From: an uncultured Bacteroidota bacterium
GTDB lineage: Bacteria > Bacteroidota > Bacteroidia > Chitinophagales > Chitinophagaceae
DNA: 21,348 nt
Reading direction: 5' to 3'
NCBI GenBank assembly: GCA_946479615.1
Contig: CAMLGR010000079.1
Coordinates: forward strand, 1-21,348
Made by a program: the position numbers and the translations under genes. The notes below the pieces were generated by a model. It was given only the letters and a program-made list of their open reading frames with translations, searched no databases and was not told the DNA's origin. The stretch's first letter is position 1. Every line of letters starts with the position of its first letter. Below, in pieces: positions 1 to 9,224 of this stretch.

Positions 1-1699
1 TATCGTTGTAAAGAATGCCAGCGAAGTGCTTATTTTTCTTTCGGCTGCTACGAGTTTTAACGGGTTTGATAAATGTCCCGATTCAGAAGGCAAGGATGAA
101 AGCAAACTGGCCGCACAATATTTATATGCAGCGGTTAAAAAGAAATGGTCGCTTTTATTTGCTGGTCATGTAACAGATTTTCATAAATATTTTAACCGGG
201 TTTCTTTCAAGCTCGCCCTTCCCGCCGATAATGCCAACGCATCATTGCCTACCAATAAGCGGATGATCGGTTATGCAGAAGGAGCGGCTGATCCTTCGCT
301 CGAGACATTATACTTTCAATATGGCCGGTATCTGTTGATCTCCTGTTCCCGCCCGGGAAGCCCGGCTGCCAACCTGCAGGGAATATGGAACAAGGAATTG
401 CGTCCGCCATGGAGCGCTAACTATACCACGAATATCAATGTGCAGATGAATTACTGGCCCGCCGAGCCATTGAATCTTTCTGAAATGCATCTGCCTTTCA
501 TAGAATTCATTAAACATGCTGCTGTAACCGGTGCTGTAACGGCTAAAGAATTTTATCATGCAGGTGGATGGGCCGTTCATCATAACAGTGATCTCTGGGC
601 CTTATCAAATCCTGTAGGTGACCTGGGCAAAGGCGACCCCACCTGGGCCAACTGGACCATGGGTTCTCCCTGGCTGTCGCAACACCTGTGGATGCATTAC
701 AGTTTTACAAAAGATAAAAAATTCCTGAAAGAAACTGCTTACCCGTTAATGAAAGGCGCAGCTGCTTTTTGTCTTGATTTTTTACAGGAGGATAAGAATG
801 GGTACCTCGTAACCGCGCCTTCTGTATCACCGGAAAATGCCTTCTTCGATGATAATGGAAAAAAAGCAAGTGTGTCTATTGCTACGACAATGGATATGTC
901 GATCATCCGGGATTTGTTTACCAACCTGATCGAAGCCTCAAAAGAACTAAATGAAGATGCAGAGTACCGTAATATGCTGATTGAAAAAAGAAACAAGCTA
1001 TATCCTTTACATATCGGTAAAAAAGGAAACCTGCAGGAGTGGTACAAAGACTGGGAAGATCCGGAACCGCATCATCGTCATGTGTCTCATTTATTTGGTT
1101 TGTACCCTGGCCGGGAAATATCCCCGGTTACCACACCTGAATTTGCCGCAGCAGCAAAGAAAACACTGGAACTGCGGGGTGATGCCGGTACCGGCTGGAG
1201 CCTCGCCTGGAAAATAAACTTCTGGGCACGGTTGCGTGATGGCAATCATGCATACACAATGATCAGGAGTTTATTGCGCATTACTGGTCAGTCGGGTACG
1301 AATTATTCCAATGGAGGAGGTTCCTATGCGAACCTGTTCGATGCGCATCCTCCTTTCCAGATCGATGGCAACTTTGGTGGAGTAGCAGGCATGGGAGAAA
1401 TGATGTTGCAAAGTCATGCGGGTGATATCGATCTGTTACCTGCGATGCCCGATAGTTGGAACACCGGTGAAATAAAAGGATTGAAGGCAAGAGGAAATTT
1501 TGAAATAGCGATGCAGTGGAAGAATAAAAAGATCACACAGGCCCGGATCAAATCCCTGGCCGGTGGCATTTGTAAAGTAAGAACAACTATACCTGTGCAG
1601 GTAAAAGGAATGAATGTAAAATCCAGTGCCGATGCCAATGGATATGTGCTGGAGTTTACTACGGTGAAAGGGAAAGAATATATTCTTTCCCCGTTATAA
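1..1699 (+). CDS. GH95 family alpha-L-fucosidase / alpha-L-galactosidase, 5'-truncated by window edge
   Basis: The reading frame is already open at base 2, so the true start and the N-terminal domain lie upstream. About 565 codons of a family usually 750-830 residues long are present. Seen: the end of the N-terminal beta domain ([10 protein letters not shown]), then the (alpha/alpha)6 barrel with [13 protein letters not shown]. The two Asn codons at 431-433 and 437-439 match the Asn pair that activates water in the inverting GH95 mechanism. SVSPEN has its Glu codon at 833-835 (general-acid position), and FQIDGNFGG has its Asp at 1364-1366. [13 protein letters not shown] is also typical. The family hydrolyses terminal alpha-1,2-L-fucosyl residues, and some members take alpha-L-galactose. 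A Thr at 425-427 sits where I recall fucosidases having His, so specificity is open. It probably ends the preceding transcription unit; no clear terminator follows. Family assignment is secure, substrate is not. Confidence 0.93.
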   Translation, partial: IVVKNASEVLIFLSAATSFNGFDKCPDSEGKDESKLAAQYLYAAVKKKWSLLFAGHVTDFHKYFNRVSFKLALPADNANASLPTNKRMIGYAEGAADPSLETLYFQYGRYLLISCSRPGSPAANLQGIWNKELRPPWSANYTTNINVQMNYWPAEPLNLSEMHLPFIEFIKHAAVTGAVTAKEFYHAGGWAVHHNSDLWALSNPVGDLGKGDPTWANWTMGSPWLSQHLWMHYSFTKDKKFLKETAYPLMKGAAAFCLDFLQEDKNGYLVTAPSVSPENAFFDDNGKKASVSIATTMDMSIIRDLFTNLIEASKELNEDAEYRNMLIEKRNKLYPLHIGKKGNLQEWYKDWEDPEPHHRHVSHLFGLYPGREISPVTTPEFAAAAKKTLELRGDAGTGWSLAWKINFWARLRDGNHAYTMIRSLLRITGQSGTNYSNGGGSYANLFDAHPPFQIDGNFGGVAGMGEMMLQSHAGDIDLLPAMPDSWNTGEIKGLKARGNFEIAMQWKNKKITQARIKSLAGGICKVRTTIPVQVKGMNVKSSADANGYVLEFTTVKGKEYILSPL

Positions 1700-1772
1700 A
1701 TAAGAACTGATTATTTCAAACAGGTGCAGTACGGTCATACCGGCTGTTCCTGGTTCAGGCTAATGATTGTTT

Positions 1773-2390
1773 ATGCGACCGATTAACTTGCTGGATGAGA
1801 ATTTGGTTCTCTGGAACAACTTCCGTGCGGGAGATGCCGATGCATTTGGTGAATTGATGCGCCTGCATTACAATGACCTGTATAATTACGGCAGTCGTTT
1901 TACCCGGGAAGCCGAACTCGTAAAGGATTGCATACAGGACCTGTTTCTCGTGCTCTGGAAAAACAGAACGACCATCAATGAGACTTCTTTTGTAAAATAT
2001 TACCTGCTTAAATCACTGCGCCGGAAACTGAATAAGGAGATCACCAAGCGGAAAAATTCACTGGTAACGGTCTATTCTGAATTTGAATTTGGAGGATTGT
2101 TTATCCACGGTCAATCGGTGGAACAAAAGATCATCCTGGAAGAAAATTTGTCTGCACTGGCTATTAAAATGCGCCGGATGCTGGCGAATCTTTCCAGGCG
2201 TCAGCAGGAAGTGATCTATTTGCGGTTTTATATGGATGCAGATATCGAAGAGATCGCAGATATTATTTCACTGAACCGCCAATCGGTCTATAATTTATTG
2301 CATGATGCATTGAAAAGACTGAAAAAACTATCCGCTCAAAAAGATTTCTCCTTTTCCGGTTTCCTGAATCTCTGGGTTTTCTCTCTTTAA
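1773..2390 (+). CDS. ECF-type RNA polymerase sigma-70 factor (Bacteroidota expansion family)
   Basis: About 205 residues, the usual size for an ECF sigma factor paired with FecR in this phylum. Region sigma-2 is around residues 22-90 (DAFGELMRLHYNDLYNYGSRF, then VKDCIQDLFLVLWKNR, the -10-recognition helix). Region sigma-4 is around residues 140-192 (LSRRQQEVIYLRFYMDADIEEIA, followed by the helix-turn-helix LNRQSVYNLLHDALKRLKKL). A TTG six bases upstream (1767) is in frame, but ATG at 1773 gives the natural start MRPINLLDEN. It lies 73 bp after the GH95 stop and 238 bp before the FecR gene. By family precedent it directs transcription of the downstream susC operon after release from FecR; the target promoter was not identified here. 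Confidence 0.93.
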   Translation: MRPINLLDENLVLWNNFRAGDADAFGELMRLHYNDLYNYGSRFTREAELVKDCIQDLFLVLWKNRTTINETSFVKYYLLKSLRRKLNKEITKRKNSLVTVYSEFEFGGLFIHGQSVEQKIILEENLSALAIKMRRMLANLSRRQQEVIYLRFYMDADIEEIADIISLNRQSVYNLLHDALKRLKKLSAQKDFSFSGFLNLWVFSL

Positions 2391-2453
2391 CACTTTTCTA
2401 TATGAAACCTATGTCTCTATTTGGTAAAAGCGAGTAGAAAGGGGTTAGTAGCA

Positions 2454-2468
2454 AGCAGGAATCCTGCT
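2454..2468. repeat. Short palindrome in the sigma-fecR gap
   Basis: AGCAGGA and TCCTGCT flank a single A, giving a near-perfect 7-bp dyad. A further TTCCTGCT lies about 25 bp downstream and could pair alternatively with the left arm. It sits in the 238-bp untranslated gap between the sigma and FecR genes (2391-2628), which otherwise shows no gene. A protein-binding site or a leader structure are both possible, and chance is not excluded. Confidence 0.3.
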
Positions 2469-2628
2469 CCCATTCACCACTCGTCATTTCCTGCTATCCA
2501 TTTTACTACATAGGAACATCCGCACACACAAGGCTTATGAGCAGTGGAAAAAATTATTTAGCAAAGCCAGTAGATTTTCAGCCTGTCTGTCTTTATATAT
2601 ATACTGACGGTACAACTAACTGCTCCAT

Positions 2629-3753
2629 ATGCAAAATTTTGAATGCAATAGCATCGGGGACCTCGTATTTAACCGGTCATTCAGGGAATGGGTATTATCG
2701 CCCACAACTGCAGACACCGGTTTCTGGGAAAACTGGATCGCTGCCCATCCTGCCAAAAAGGAGATGATCAATCACTCCAAAGCGATCATTTATGCACTTC
2801 AGCATAATCTCACCGGGCTATCCGACGAAATGATCGATATAGAGATCAGGAACGTACTGCAAAAAATAAATACCATTCCTGCTAATGAAGCAGAGCCGGG
2901 AGAAGACGATTATCCAACGCGTCGTCTTTTATCCGTCCGTTTCCGGATTCTCCTCGCGGCAGCCATATTTACAGGGCTTATTATTGCTTCTTTCTTTTTA
3001 TTGCGCAGCCCATCTTCCCCAAAGCCAATGGCTGTATATGAATCTTTTTTATCCAGCCAGAAAGATAGTTCAGCAGAACAAGTGAACAATAATGACACCG
3101 CAGAACTGGTCACCTTGCCCGATGGCAGTACTGCGTTGCTGGAACCCGGAAGCAAACTTGCTTATGCAAAGAATTTTTCTGCGGTGAACAGGGAAGTCTA
3201 TCTCACCGGCGAAGCCTTTTTTGATGTCAGGAAAAATCCTTCACGTCCATTCCTTGTATTTACCAATTCTATTATCACCAAAGTACTTGGTACCAGTTTT
3301 CGTGTCAGGGCCTATACGACCGATCCGAAAGTAATAATTACGGTAAGAACCGGTAAGGTCTCTGTTTTCAAAACCAAAAATTTCAATACCAGCTATAAGG
3401 AAGGGACGGCGATGGGTGGTATTGTGGTAACGCGTAACCAGGCAGTGGTATACAATTCTTCCAATAGCAGTTTTAATAAAACACTGGCCGAGCAACCGGT
3501 GATCGTTCCTGCACCTGATATTTCTTTTTCTTTTGATGCCACACCGGTAAAACAGGTGTTCAAAGCAATGGAAGATGCTTATGGAATTCCATTTGTGTAT
3601 GACGAAGAAACAATGTCAGGCTGTTCCTTATCGGCCGGTCTTGGTAATGAACCTTTTTATGATAAGCTGAATATCATTTGCAGGGCCATCAATGCTTCCT
3701 ATGAAATGATCGATGGAAATATAGTAATCACATCCGGGGGATGTAAGAAATAA
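2629..3753 (+). CDS. FecR-family anti-sigma factor / transmembrane sensor
   Basis: 374 residues. The cytoplasmic N-terminal anti-sigma segment carries the usual FREWV...FWENWIAAHP pattern (residues about 18-60). One membrane helix follows near residues 106-125 (ILLAAAIFTGLIIASFFLL). The periplasmic FecR domain spans about 155-260 (VTLPDGSTALLEPGSKLAY, then VYLTGEAFFDV). A C-terminal secretin-like DUF4974 domain (about 298-370) includes SFDATPVKQVFKAM. It is expected to hold the adjacent ECF sigma factor inactive and to contact the STN domain of the downstream SusC transporter. The start at ATG 2629 fits the anti-sigma domain; another frame open at 2537-2767 is not coding-like. Family and topology are well supported; pairing with these neighbours is inferred from gene order. 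Confidence 0.94.
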   Translation: MQNFECNSIGDLVFNRSFREWVLSPTTADTGFWENWIAAHPAKKEMINHSKAIIYALQHNLTGLSDEMIDIEIRNVLQKINTIPANEAEPGEDDYPTRRLLSVRFRILLAAAIFTGLIIASFFLLRSPSSPKPMAVYESFLSSQKDSSAEQVNNNDTAELVTLPDGSTALLEPGSKLAYAKNFSAVNREVYLTGEAFFDVRKNPSRPFLVFTNSIITKVLGTSFRVRAYTTDPKVIITVRTGKVSVFKTKNFNTSYKEGTAMGGIVVTRNQAVVYNSSNSSFNKTLAEQPVIVPAPDISFSFDATPVKQVFKAMEDAYGIPFVYDEETMSGCSLSAGLGNEPFYDKLNIICRAINASYEMIDGNIVITSGGCKK

Positions 3754-3792
3754 GTTGATTAAACAAGCCTATGGTGAATTCGTAGAACACAT

Positions 3793-3829
3793 AAAAAAAG
3801 CCGGCAATGTTCAGACCATTACCAGCTTT
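3793..3829 (-). terminator. Intrinsic terminator on the minus strand, upstream of susC
   Basis: Arms 3797-3809 and 3817-3829 flank a 7-nt loop. On the minus strand all 13 positions pair (11 Watson-Crick and 2 G-U), and the stem runs into a T7 tract (3793-3799 read in reverse). On the plus strand the same two positions are C-A mismatches and no T7 tract follows. The asymmetry argues that it stops transcription running leftwards, although no minus-strand gene is present. It could close an antisense RNA made across the susC leader. Weak bidirectional use after fecR is also possible. Confidence 0.65.
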
Positions 3830-3912
3830 ATTGTCAACCCGTGAAGGAACCTGTTAAAAATGCCTTCAGGGTAAGTTTTGAATTCCTTTCAAAAAACAAA
3901 ACAATTGAAGTT

Positions 3913-6900
3913 ATGAAAAAAAAATTGAGTTATCGAATTACCGTTTTCATTATGAAAGTCACAGTTGTTCCGGTTCTTCTCTCTATGATAGCGCTTTGCT
4001 GCTATGCCAATGATACGCGTGGCCAGCAGGAGTTGTTGGAGAAGAAGATTACCCTGAAACTTCAGGATGAAGAGATCAGGAAAGTATTTTCCGAAATTGA
4101 AAAGATTACGGAAGTAAAGTTTGTGTACAGCCCGGAACTGATCGGAGCCTCGCGCAAAGTGACGATCAATGCGAGAAAGAAGGAACTGACAAAGGTCTTA
4201 TCGGGGTTACTGGGGCCGCTCAATCTCCGGTATGAACTGATCAACAATTACCTGGTGCTTCGCAAAAAGGAAGGAAGCACCCCCATCGATGGTAATGATG
4301 AGAGTGTAGTTTCCTATAGCAACGATCCTGTTGTTATCAAAATAAGAGGAAGAGTTACTTCGGTCGATGGAAAACCGCTGGACGGTGCGAGTGTAACGGT
4401 AAAAGGTACTAATAACGGTACTACTACCAACCAGAATGGTGAATTCAGCCTGACAGTCGATAACGAAAAAGCAGTGCTGCTGATCTCTTATGTCAATTAC
4501 CAGGACCGTGAAATCGTAGTAGGATCCAGTACATCCCTCGATATTAAATTAAACCTGGGTACGGATCAGCTCAGTGATGTAGTCGTGATTGGTTATGGTA
4601 CACAAAAGAAAGTAACGCTGACCGGTTCGGTATCTTCTGTAAAAGGAGAGGAGTTGAAAGCAGTGCCTACAGGTCCTGTTGCCAATACCCTGGTCGGCCG
4701 TTTGCCTGGTTTGATCGCAAAAAACACAAGTGGTGAACCTGGTAGTGATGATTCAAAATTATTAATAAGAGGAAATAATACATTGGGTGATAACAGCCCG
4801 CTGGTAGTAGTAGATGGTATTGCGGACAGGGCGGGTGGTTTCAGCCGGATCGATGTAAACGATATTGAAAGCGTTACTATTCTGAAAGATGCTTCGGCAG
4901 CGATCTATGGTTCCCGTGCGGCTAATGGTGTGATCCTCGTGACCACCAAACGCGGTAAAGCAGGTAAAACAAAAATCACCTATTCCGTTAATCTTGGTTT
5001 GAGATCGCCCACGGTGATACCTGATATGGTGGATGCGGCTGATTATGCGACCGGTGTAAATGATATTGTAAGATTGATTGATCATAACCCGATACCTACT
5101 TATACTGCTGCAGAGATCCAGAAATTCAGGGATGGTTCCGATCCGGTCAATTACCCCAATATCGATCCGATCAAAGAATCGCTGCGTGATTACAGTACGC
5201 AGAACAGGCATAATTTAACGGTGTCAGGTGGCTCTGAAAATGTGAAATATTATACTTCTATTGGTTACCAGTACGAGAATAATATATTCAAACACAGCGC
5301 CAGCAATTACAAACAGTATAATATCCGTTCCAATATCGATATCCAGGCGAACAAGGATTTGCGTGTGTTCCTGAACCTCGCGCTTCGCCAGGAAGACAGG
5401 AATGCTCCCTTCGGTGGAAGAGGTACCGGTGAGATCTGGAGAAACATTGTACAGGGCGATCCTACACAGTTGCTGCAATATCCCAATGGATTGCTTCGTG
5501 CGGTATCGACCGGTGGTTATAACCCGTTAACAAGCGTGGATGGTACAACAGGTTATTCCAATAACAGGAGCACATATATTAACGCTGACCTTGGGTTTAA
5601 CTGGGATTTCTCCAAAATCACCAGGGGTTTAGGCGCTGATGGAAGATTGTCATTCGATAAAACCAATGGTTTCTTTAAAAGCTTCAATAAAGCATGGGTA
5701 TTGTATACATTGAACAATGTTACCAATCAGTACATGCCGCAGCAATACGGTCCTACCAATGCGGTGCTGAATGAGAATATGGGACAGGATGTGGGAATTA
5801 CCGGGAATATCAGGCTGACATATAACAGGAGCTTTAACGGGATCCATAACTTAAACACATTCGTGGCATACGAACAATACGAAGACAAATACAATTATAT
5901 CCAGGCCCAGCGCCAGAACTATGTATCTACCGCGATCGATCAATTGTTTGCCGGTGATACAAAAACAGCTACCAATGATGGCAATGCCAATCATACAGCG
6001 CGTCAAAACTATTTCGGACGTTTGGATTATTCCTATTCAGAAAAATATTTATTCCAGTTCAATTGGCGCTATGATGGTTCTGAAAACTTTGCTGCCGGAA
6101 AAAGATTTGGTTTCTTCCCGGGAGTATCGGTAGGATGGAGGGCGTCGGAAGAAAAATTCTGGAAAGAACATTTTTCGGCGATCAATTTTTTCAAGATCAG
6201 GGGATCATGGGGTAAAGTGGGTAATGATAAAATCAGTCCCTATCAATTCCTTACCCAATATACATTTGGACAAAACGGAATTTTTGGTGGTGAGAACCCG
6301 GTAGGATATACCGGTATTGTACAAACACAAACCGCCAATCCCGATGTATCATGGGAAGTAGGCACAACAGCAAACCTGGGACTGGAAGCGAAGTTTTTAA
6401 ACAACGCACTTTCTTTCGAATTTGACATCTTCAAACAACAAAGAAAAGATATCCTGATCCCGCCGAATGCAACGGTTCCTTTATATGCAGGTCTTTCACT
6501 TCCTTATGTGAATGATGCTTCCTGCGAATCAAAAGGTTTTGAAACCTCACTGAATTATGCAAAGACGATTGGTAATGTACGCCTGAATGTAGGAGGTAAC
6601 TTCTCCTTTGCACGGAGTAAAATTGTGAATGAGAACGAAGCGGCAGGAGTTCCTTATTACCAGAAAGCGACCGGCAAACCTATTGATGCGAATCGCTTAT
6701 TATTCGAAGCGACCGGTATTTACAGAACAGCTGCTGATCTCGCCAAATATCCAGGTTTAGGTAATGTAGAACTGGGTGACCTGATCTTCCGTGATGTAAA
6801 TGGCGATGGGGTGCTGGATAATAACGACCAGGTGCGTCAGAAAAGAACAGAGACACCGGAGATTATTTATGGTATTACTTCGGGTGTTTCCTGGAAACAA

Positions 6901-7335
6901 TTTGATTTGAGTATGCTGTGGCAGGGTGCGGGTAATGTATCCCAGTATGTATTCTATGAAGGTGGCGCTGGAGGTATCGGCACCTGGACACAGGATTATT
7001 TCAATAATCGCTGGACACCGGAAAATCCAAATTCAAAAGGACCCCGTATTACGGATCGTGAAAGAACAGAAGTGACAAAACCAAATACCTACTTCTATAA
7101 AAACGCTGCTTATTTACGCCTGAAGAATATTGAATTGTCTTATTCATTACCTAAAAGGATCATCTCTACGTTGCATATCAGCGATTGCAATGTGTTTGTA
7201 AGCGGCTATAACCTGATCACGATCACCAAAATAAAAGACATCGATCCGGAAGCTACCGCCAGTGGCCAGAACTATGCGGGATGGTTCAACATTCAGAATA
7301 AGGTAATCAATTTCGGTCTTAATCTAACTTTCTAA
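3913..7335 (+). CDS. SusC/RagA-type TonB-dependent outer-membrane transporter with N-terminal STN signalling domain
   Basis: About 1140 residues from ATG 3913. The frame also opens at GTG 3841, but only 3913 puts a proper signal sequence (VPVLLSMIALCCYA) at the N-terminus. Order of domains: signal peptide to about residue 32; STN domain about 44-115 (ITLKLQDEEIRKVFSEIEK...VKFVYSPEL); carboxypeptidase-regulatory-like beta domain about 143-225 (RGRVTSVDGKPLDGASVTVK); plug from about 226 (DVVVIGYGTQKK, LVVVDGI, VTILKDASAAIYGSRAANG); then the 22-strand barrel, ending in Phe (NFGLNLTF). It imports oligosaccharides across the outer membrane together with SusD. The STN domain marks it as the input of the sigma/FecR relay encoded just upstream. 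The leader contains a minus-strand terminator and no gene. Substrate cannot be read from sequence; the enzymes nearby suggest galactose-decorated plant glycans. Confidence 0.96.
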   Translation: MKKKLSYRITVFIMKVTVVPVLLSMIALCCYANDTRGQQELLEKKITLKLQDEEIRKVFSEIEKITEVKFVYSPELIGASRKVTINARKKELTKVLSGLLGPLNLRYELINNYLVLRKKEGSTPIDGNDESVVSYSNDPVVIKIRGRVTSVDGKPLDGASVTVKGTNNGTTTNQNGEFSLTVDNEKAVLLISYVNYQDREIVVGSSTSLDIKLNLGTDQLSDVVVIGYGTQKKVTLTGSVSSVKGEELKAVPTGPVANTLVGRLPGLIAKNTSGEPGSDDSKLLIRGNNTLGDNSPLVVVDGIADRAGGFSRIDVNDIESVTILKDASAAIYGSRAANGVILVTTKRGKAGKTKITYSVNLGLRSPTVIPDMVDAADYATGVNDIVRLIDHNPIPTYTAAEIQKFRDGSDPVNYPNIDPIKESLRDYSTQNRHNLTVSGGSENVKYYTSIGYQYENNIFKHSASNYKQYNIRSNIDIQANKDLRVFLNLALRQEDRNAPFGGRGTGEIWRNIVQGDPTQLLQYPNGLLRAVSTGGYNPLTSVDGTTGYSNNRSTYINADLGFNWDFSKITRGLGADGRLSFDKTNGFFKSFNKAWVLYTLNNVTNQYMPQQYGPTNAVLNENMGQDVGITGNIRLTYNRSFNGIHNLNTFVAYEQYEDKYNYIQAQRQNYVSTAIDQLFAGDTKTATNDGNANHTARQNYFGRLDYSYSEKYLFQFNWRYDGSENFAAGKRFGFFPGVSVGWRASEEKFWKEHFSAINFFKIRGSWGKVGNDKISPYQFLTQYTFGQNGIFGGENPVGYTGIVQTQTANPDVSWEVGTTANLGLEAKFLNNALSFEFDIFKQQRKDILIPPNATVPLYAGLSLPYVNDASCESKGFETSLNYAKTIGNVRLNVGGNFSFARSKIVNENEAAGVPYYQKATGKPIDANRLLFEATGIYRTAADLAKYPGLGNVELGDLIFRDVNGDGVLDNNDQVRQKRTETPEIIYGITSGVSWKQFDLSMLWQGAGNVSQYVFYEGGAGGIGTWTQDYFNNRWTPENPNSKGPRITDRERTEVTKPNTYFYKNAAYLRLKNIELSYSLPKRIISTLHISDCNVFVSGYNLITITKIKDIDPEATASGQNYAGWFNIQNKVINFGLNLTF

Positions 7336-7347
7336 AATTTTAAAAAT

Positions 7348-9099
7348 ATGAAAACGATTTATCGTTATATATACATATTGGCAGGTGTGATTGGTCTTGC
7401 TTCGGTTTCTTCCTGTAAAAAAGACCTGTTGGATATTCCACCGTCCAGCGCAATATCGGATGCATCCGTATGGACAGATCCTGCATTGGCCGGTGCTTTT
7501 GTCAATGCACGATATAACCAGATCGGTAACGGATGGTATGCAGAATCATGGGTGAGTTCCATGTGTGATGAAACATTTCTTACATGGTCACGCGATTGCG
7601 AACCGATCACGCAGGGTTATACCAGTCCCAGTTTTATTGGCAGTATGAATGGCGGTCATTGGGGCGAAAGCGCCAGGAGATGGGATGTTGTCTGGAAAAA
7701 CATTGCTAACTGTAATGCTTTCTTTGATAATGTAGATAAAGTTCCTTTCTCTGATGCAGCACTTAAAAGCCGTTTAATCGGTGAAGTGACCTTTATCCGC
7801 GCGTTGATGTATTGGGACCTGGTGAATCGCTGGGGTGGTATGCCGATCATTACCAAGAGCTATGGTATCGATAATGTTTCGGAGATCAGTGGGGTAAAAA
7901 GAAATACCTACAAGGAGAATATCGACTTCCTGGTAGCAGAATGTGATAAAGCGATCGCTGCGCTTCCTCCAACCTATAGTGGTGCAGATAAAGGAAGGGC
8001 GACCAGTGTGGCAGCGCTATCATTGAAATCGAGGGTATTGTTGTACGCAGCCAGTCCACTGATGAATAATGCCAGGAGCGATGATCCTGAATACCTCGTG
8101 CATTATCAAACACCCGATGCCAACCGCTGGCAGAAAGCGGCTGATGCGGCACAGGCTGCTATTACAGCAGCGCTGGCGAATGGATATGCATTGTTTGATA
8201 AATATGGTAATGATGTAAAAGCAAAATATACGGGTCTGTTCCTGGAAGCAGGTAATTCTGAAGTGTTGTTTGATCGTGAGGGTGGTACCAGTGCTACCGG
8301 TACCAATCTTTCTTACCTCGATGAATCCAATGGTCCGAACGGATATGGTAACTGGGGAGGCAATACGCCGATCTCTGAATTTGTAGATGATTTTGAAATG
8401 AGTGATGGAACAAAATTTAGCTGGGCCAATTCGGTACAGGCAGCGAATCCCTATGCCAATCGTGATCCCCGTTTATATGCAACCGTTCTTTGCAATGGTG
8501 ATATGTGGAAATTAAGACCGGTTGAGACATTCTTCTTTACAAAATCGGACGGCTCTGAATCGGGCGGTCAGGATACCAAATATGGTTCCAATGCCTGGAA
8601 CACTTCTGCCACCGGATATAATATGAGAAAATTCACGGATGAAAGATATGTAAGCGGTAGCTGGAGCTTCCTGGTCAAGAACTGGATCTGGTTTCGTTTG
8701 GGTGAATTGTACCTCAATCTCGCAGAAGCCAAATACAATGCAGGTGATGAGCCGGGTGCAAGAGCAGCTTTGAATGTGATCCGTGACAGGGCGAGAATGC
8801 CTCATGTAAATACAAGCGGTACGCAATTGTGGGATGATATCGTATATGAGCGCCGTGTGGAACTGGCTTTCGAGGAACATCGTTATTTTGATGTACGCAG
8901 GTGGATGATCGCCGATGTGGTATTAAACAGGAATGCAACAGGTATCCGTGTTTATAAACAATCAAATGGTGTATTAACTTATACGCCTAATCAATTAGTG
9001 GAGACAAGACATTTTGCAGGTCCTAAAATGTACTGGCTCCCTATTCAGCTTGACGAGATCAATAAAAACCCGAACCTGCAGCAGAACCCCGGGTATTAA
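7348..9099 (+). CDS. SusD/RagB-type surface glycan-binding lipoprotein
   Basis: 583 residues, beginning 12 bp after the susC stop, so the two are co-transcribed. A lipoprotein signal precedes the lipobox VSSC with Cys23 as the lipidated residue, followed by KKDLLDIPPSS, typical of exported SusD proteins. The N-terminal SusD-like region includes WDVVWKNIANCNAFFDNV and FIRALMYWDLVNRWGG. The C-terminal RagB/SusD region carries WFRLGELYLNLAEAKYNAG and YERRVELAFEEHRYFDVRRWM, close to family consensus. It caps the SusC barrel and delivers bound glycan. Length and both halves are normal, with no frameshift. The bound glycan is unknown. Confidence 0.96.
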   Translation: MKTIYRYIYILAGVIGLASVSSCKKDLLDIPPSSAISDASVWTDPALAGAFVNARYNQIGNGWYAESWVSSMCDETFLTWSRDCEPITQGYTSPSFIGSMNGGHWGESARRWDVVWKNIANCNAFFDNVDKVPFSDAALKSRLIGEVTFIRALMYWDLVNRWGGMPIITKSYGIDNVSEISGVKRNTYKENIDFLVAECDKAIAALPPTYSGADKGRATSVAALSLKSRVLLYAASPLMNNARSDDPEYLVHYQTPDANRWQKAADAAQAAITAALANGYALFDKYGNDVKAKYTGLFLEAGNSEVLFDREGGTSATGTNLSYLDESNGPNGYGNWGGNTPISEFVDDFEMSDGTKFSWANSVQAANPYANRDPRLYATVLCNGDMWKLRPVETFFFTKSDGSESGGQDTKYGSNAWNTSATGYNMRKFTDERYVSGSWSFLVKNWIWFRLGELYLNLAEAKYNAGDEPGARAALNVIRDRARMPHVNTSGTQLWDDIVYERRVELAFEEHRYFDVRRWMIADVVLNRNATGIRVYKQSNGVLTYTPNQLVETRHFAGPKMYWLPIQLDEINKNPNLQQNPGY

Positions 9100-9104
9100 G
9101 TAGC

Positions 9105-9149
9105 CTGTGAAGGAAAGGGTACTCTGACGACTATCCTTTCTTTTCACAG
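9105..9149 (+). promoter_or_regulatory. Hairpin just after susD
   Basis: Arm 9105-9118 pairs with 9135-9149 (CTGTGAA with TTCACAG, then GAAAGG with CCTTTC, with one bulge) around a 16-nt loop. It starts 5 nt after the susD stop. No T-run follows on the plus strand (an A-rich stretch does), so it is a poor intrinsic terminator. A structure protecting the 3' end of the susCD message, or partly attenuating read-through, is more likely. Confidence 0.5.
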
Positions 9150-9224
9150 ACCGGGTAAAAAAAATAAAACTTCAATACAATCGCTATTGTGTTGAAAGTA
9201 ATGGGCCGGTGGCCGTCATTACAA

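Noticed and set aside
2402..2437. Tiny frame MKPMSLFGKSE after the sigma gene
   Set aside because: Eleven codons with no supporting context; cannot be told from chance.
2537..2767. 76-codon plus-strand frame overlapping the fecR start
   Set aside because: The fecR frame carries the conserved anti-sigma domain in the shared segment; this one resembles nothing.
3797..3829. Plus-strand terminator of fecR
   Set aside because: Two C-A mismatches in the stem and no proper T-run on that strand; the minus-strand reading is much better.
3841..3912. GTG-initiated N-terminal extension of the first SusC
   Set aside because: It would add 24 residues before the signal peptide and begin 12 bp after the hairpin; ATG 3913 gives a normal signal sequence.
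4762..5211. 149-codon minus-strand frame inside the first susC
   Set aside because: It lies opposite the plug and early barrel of a well-conserved protein, with no recognisable product.
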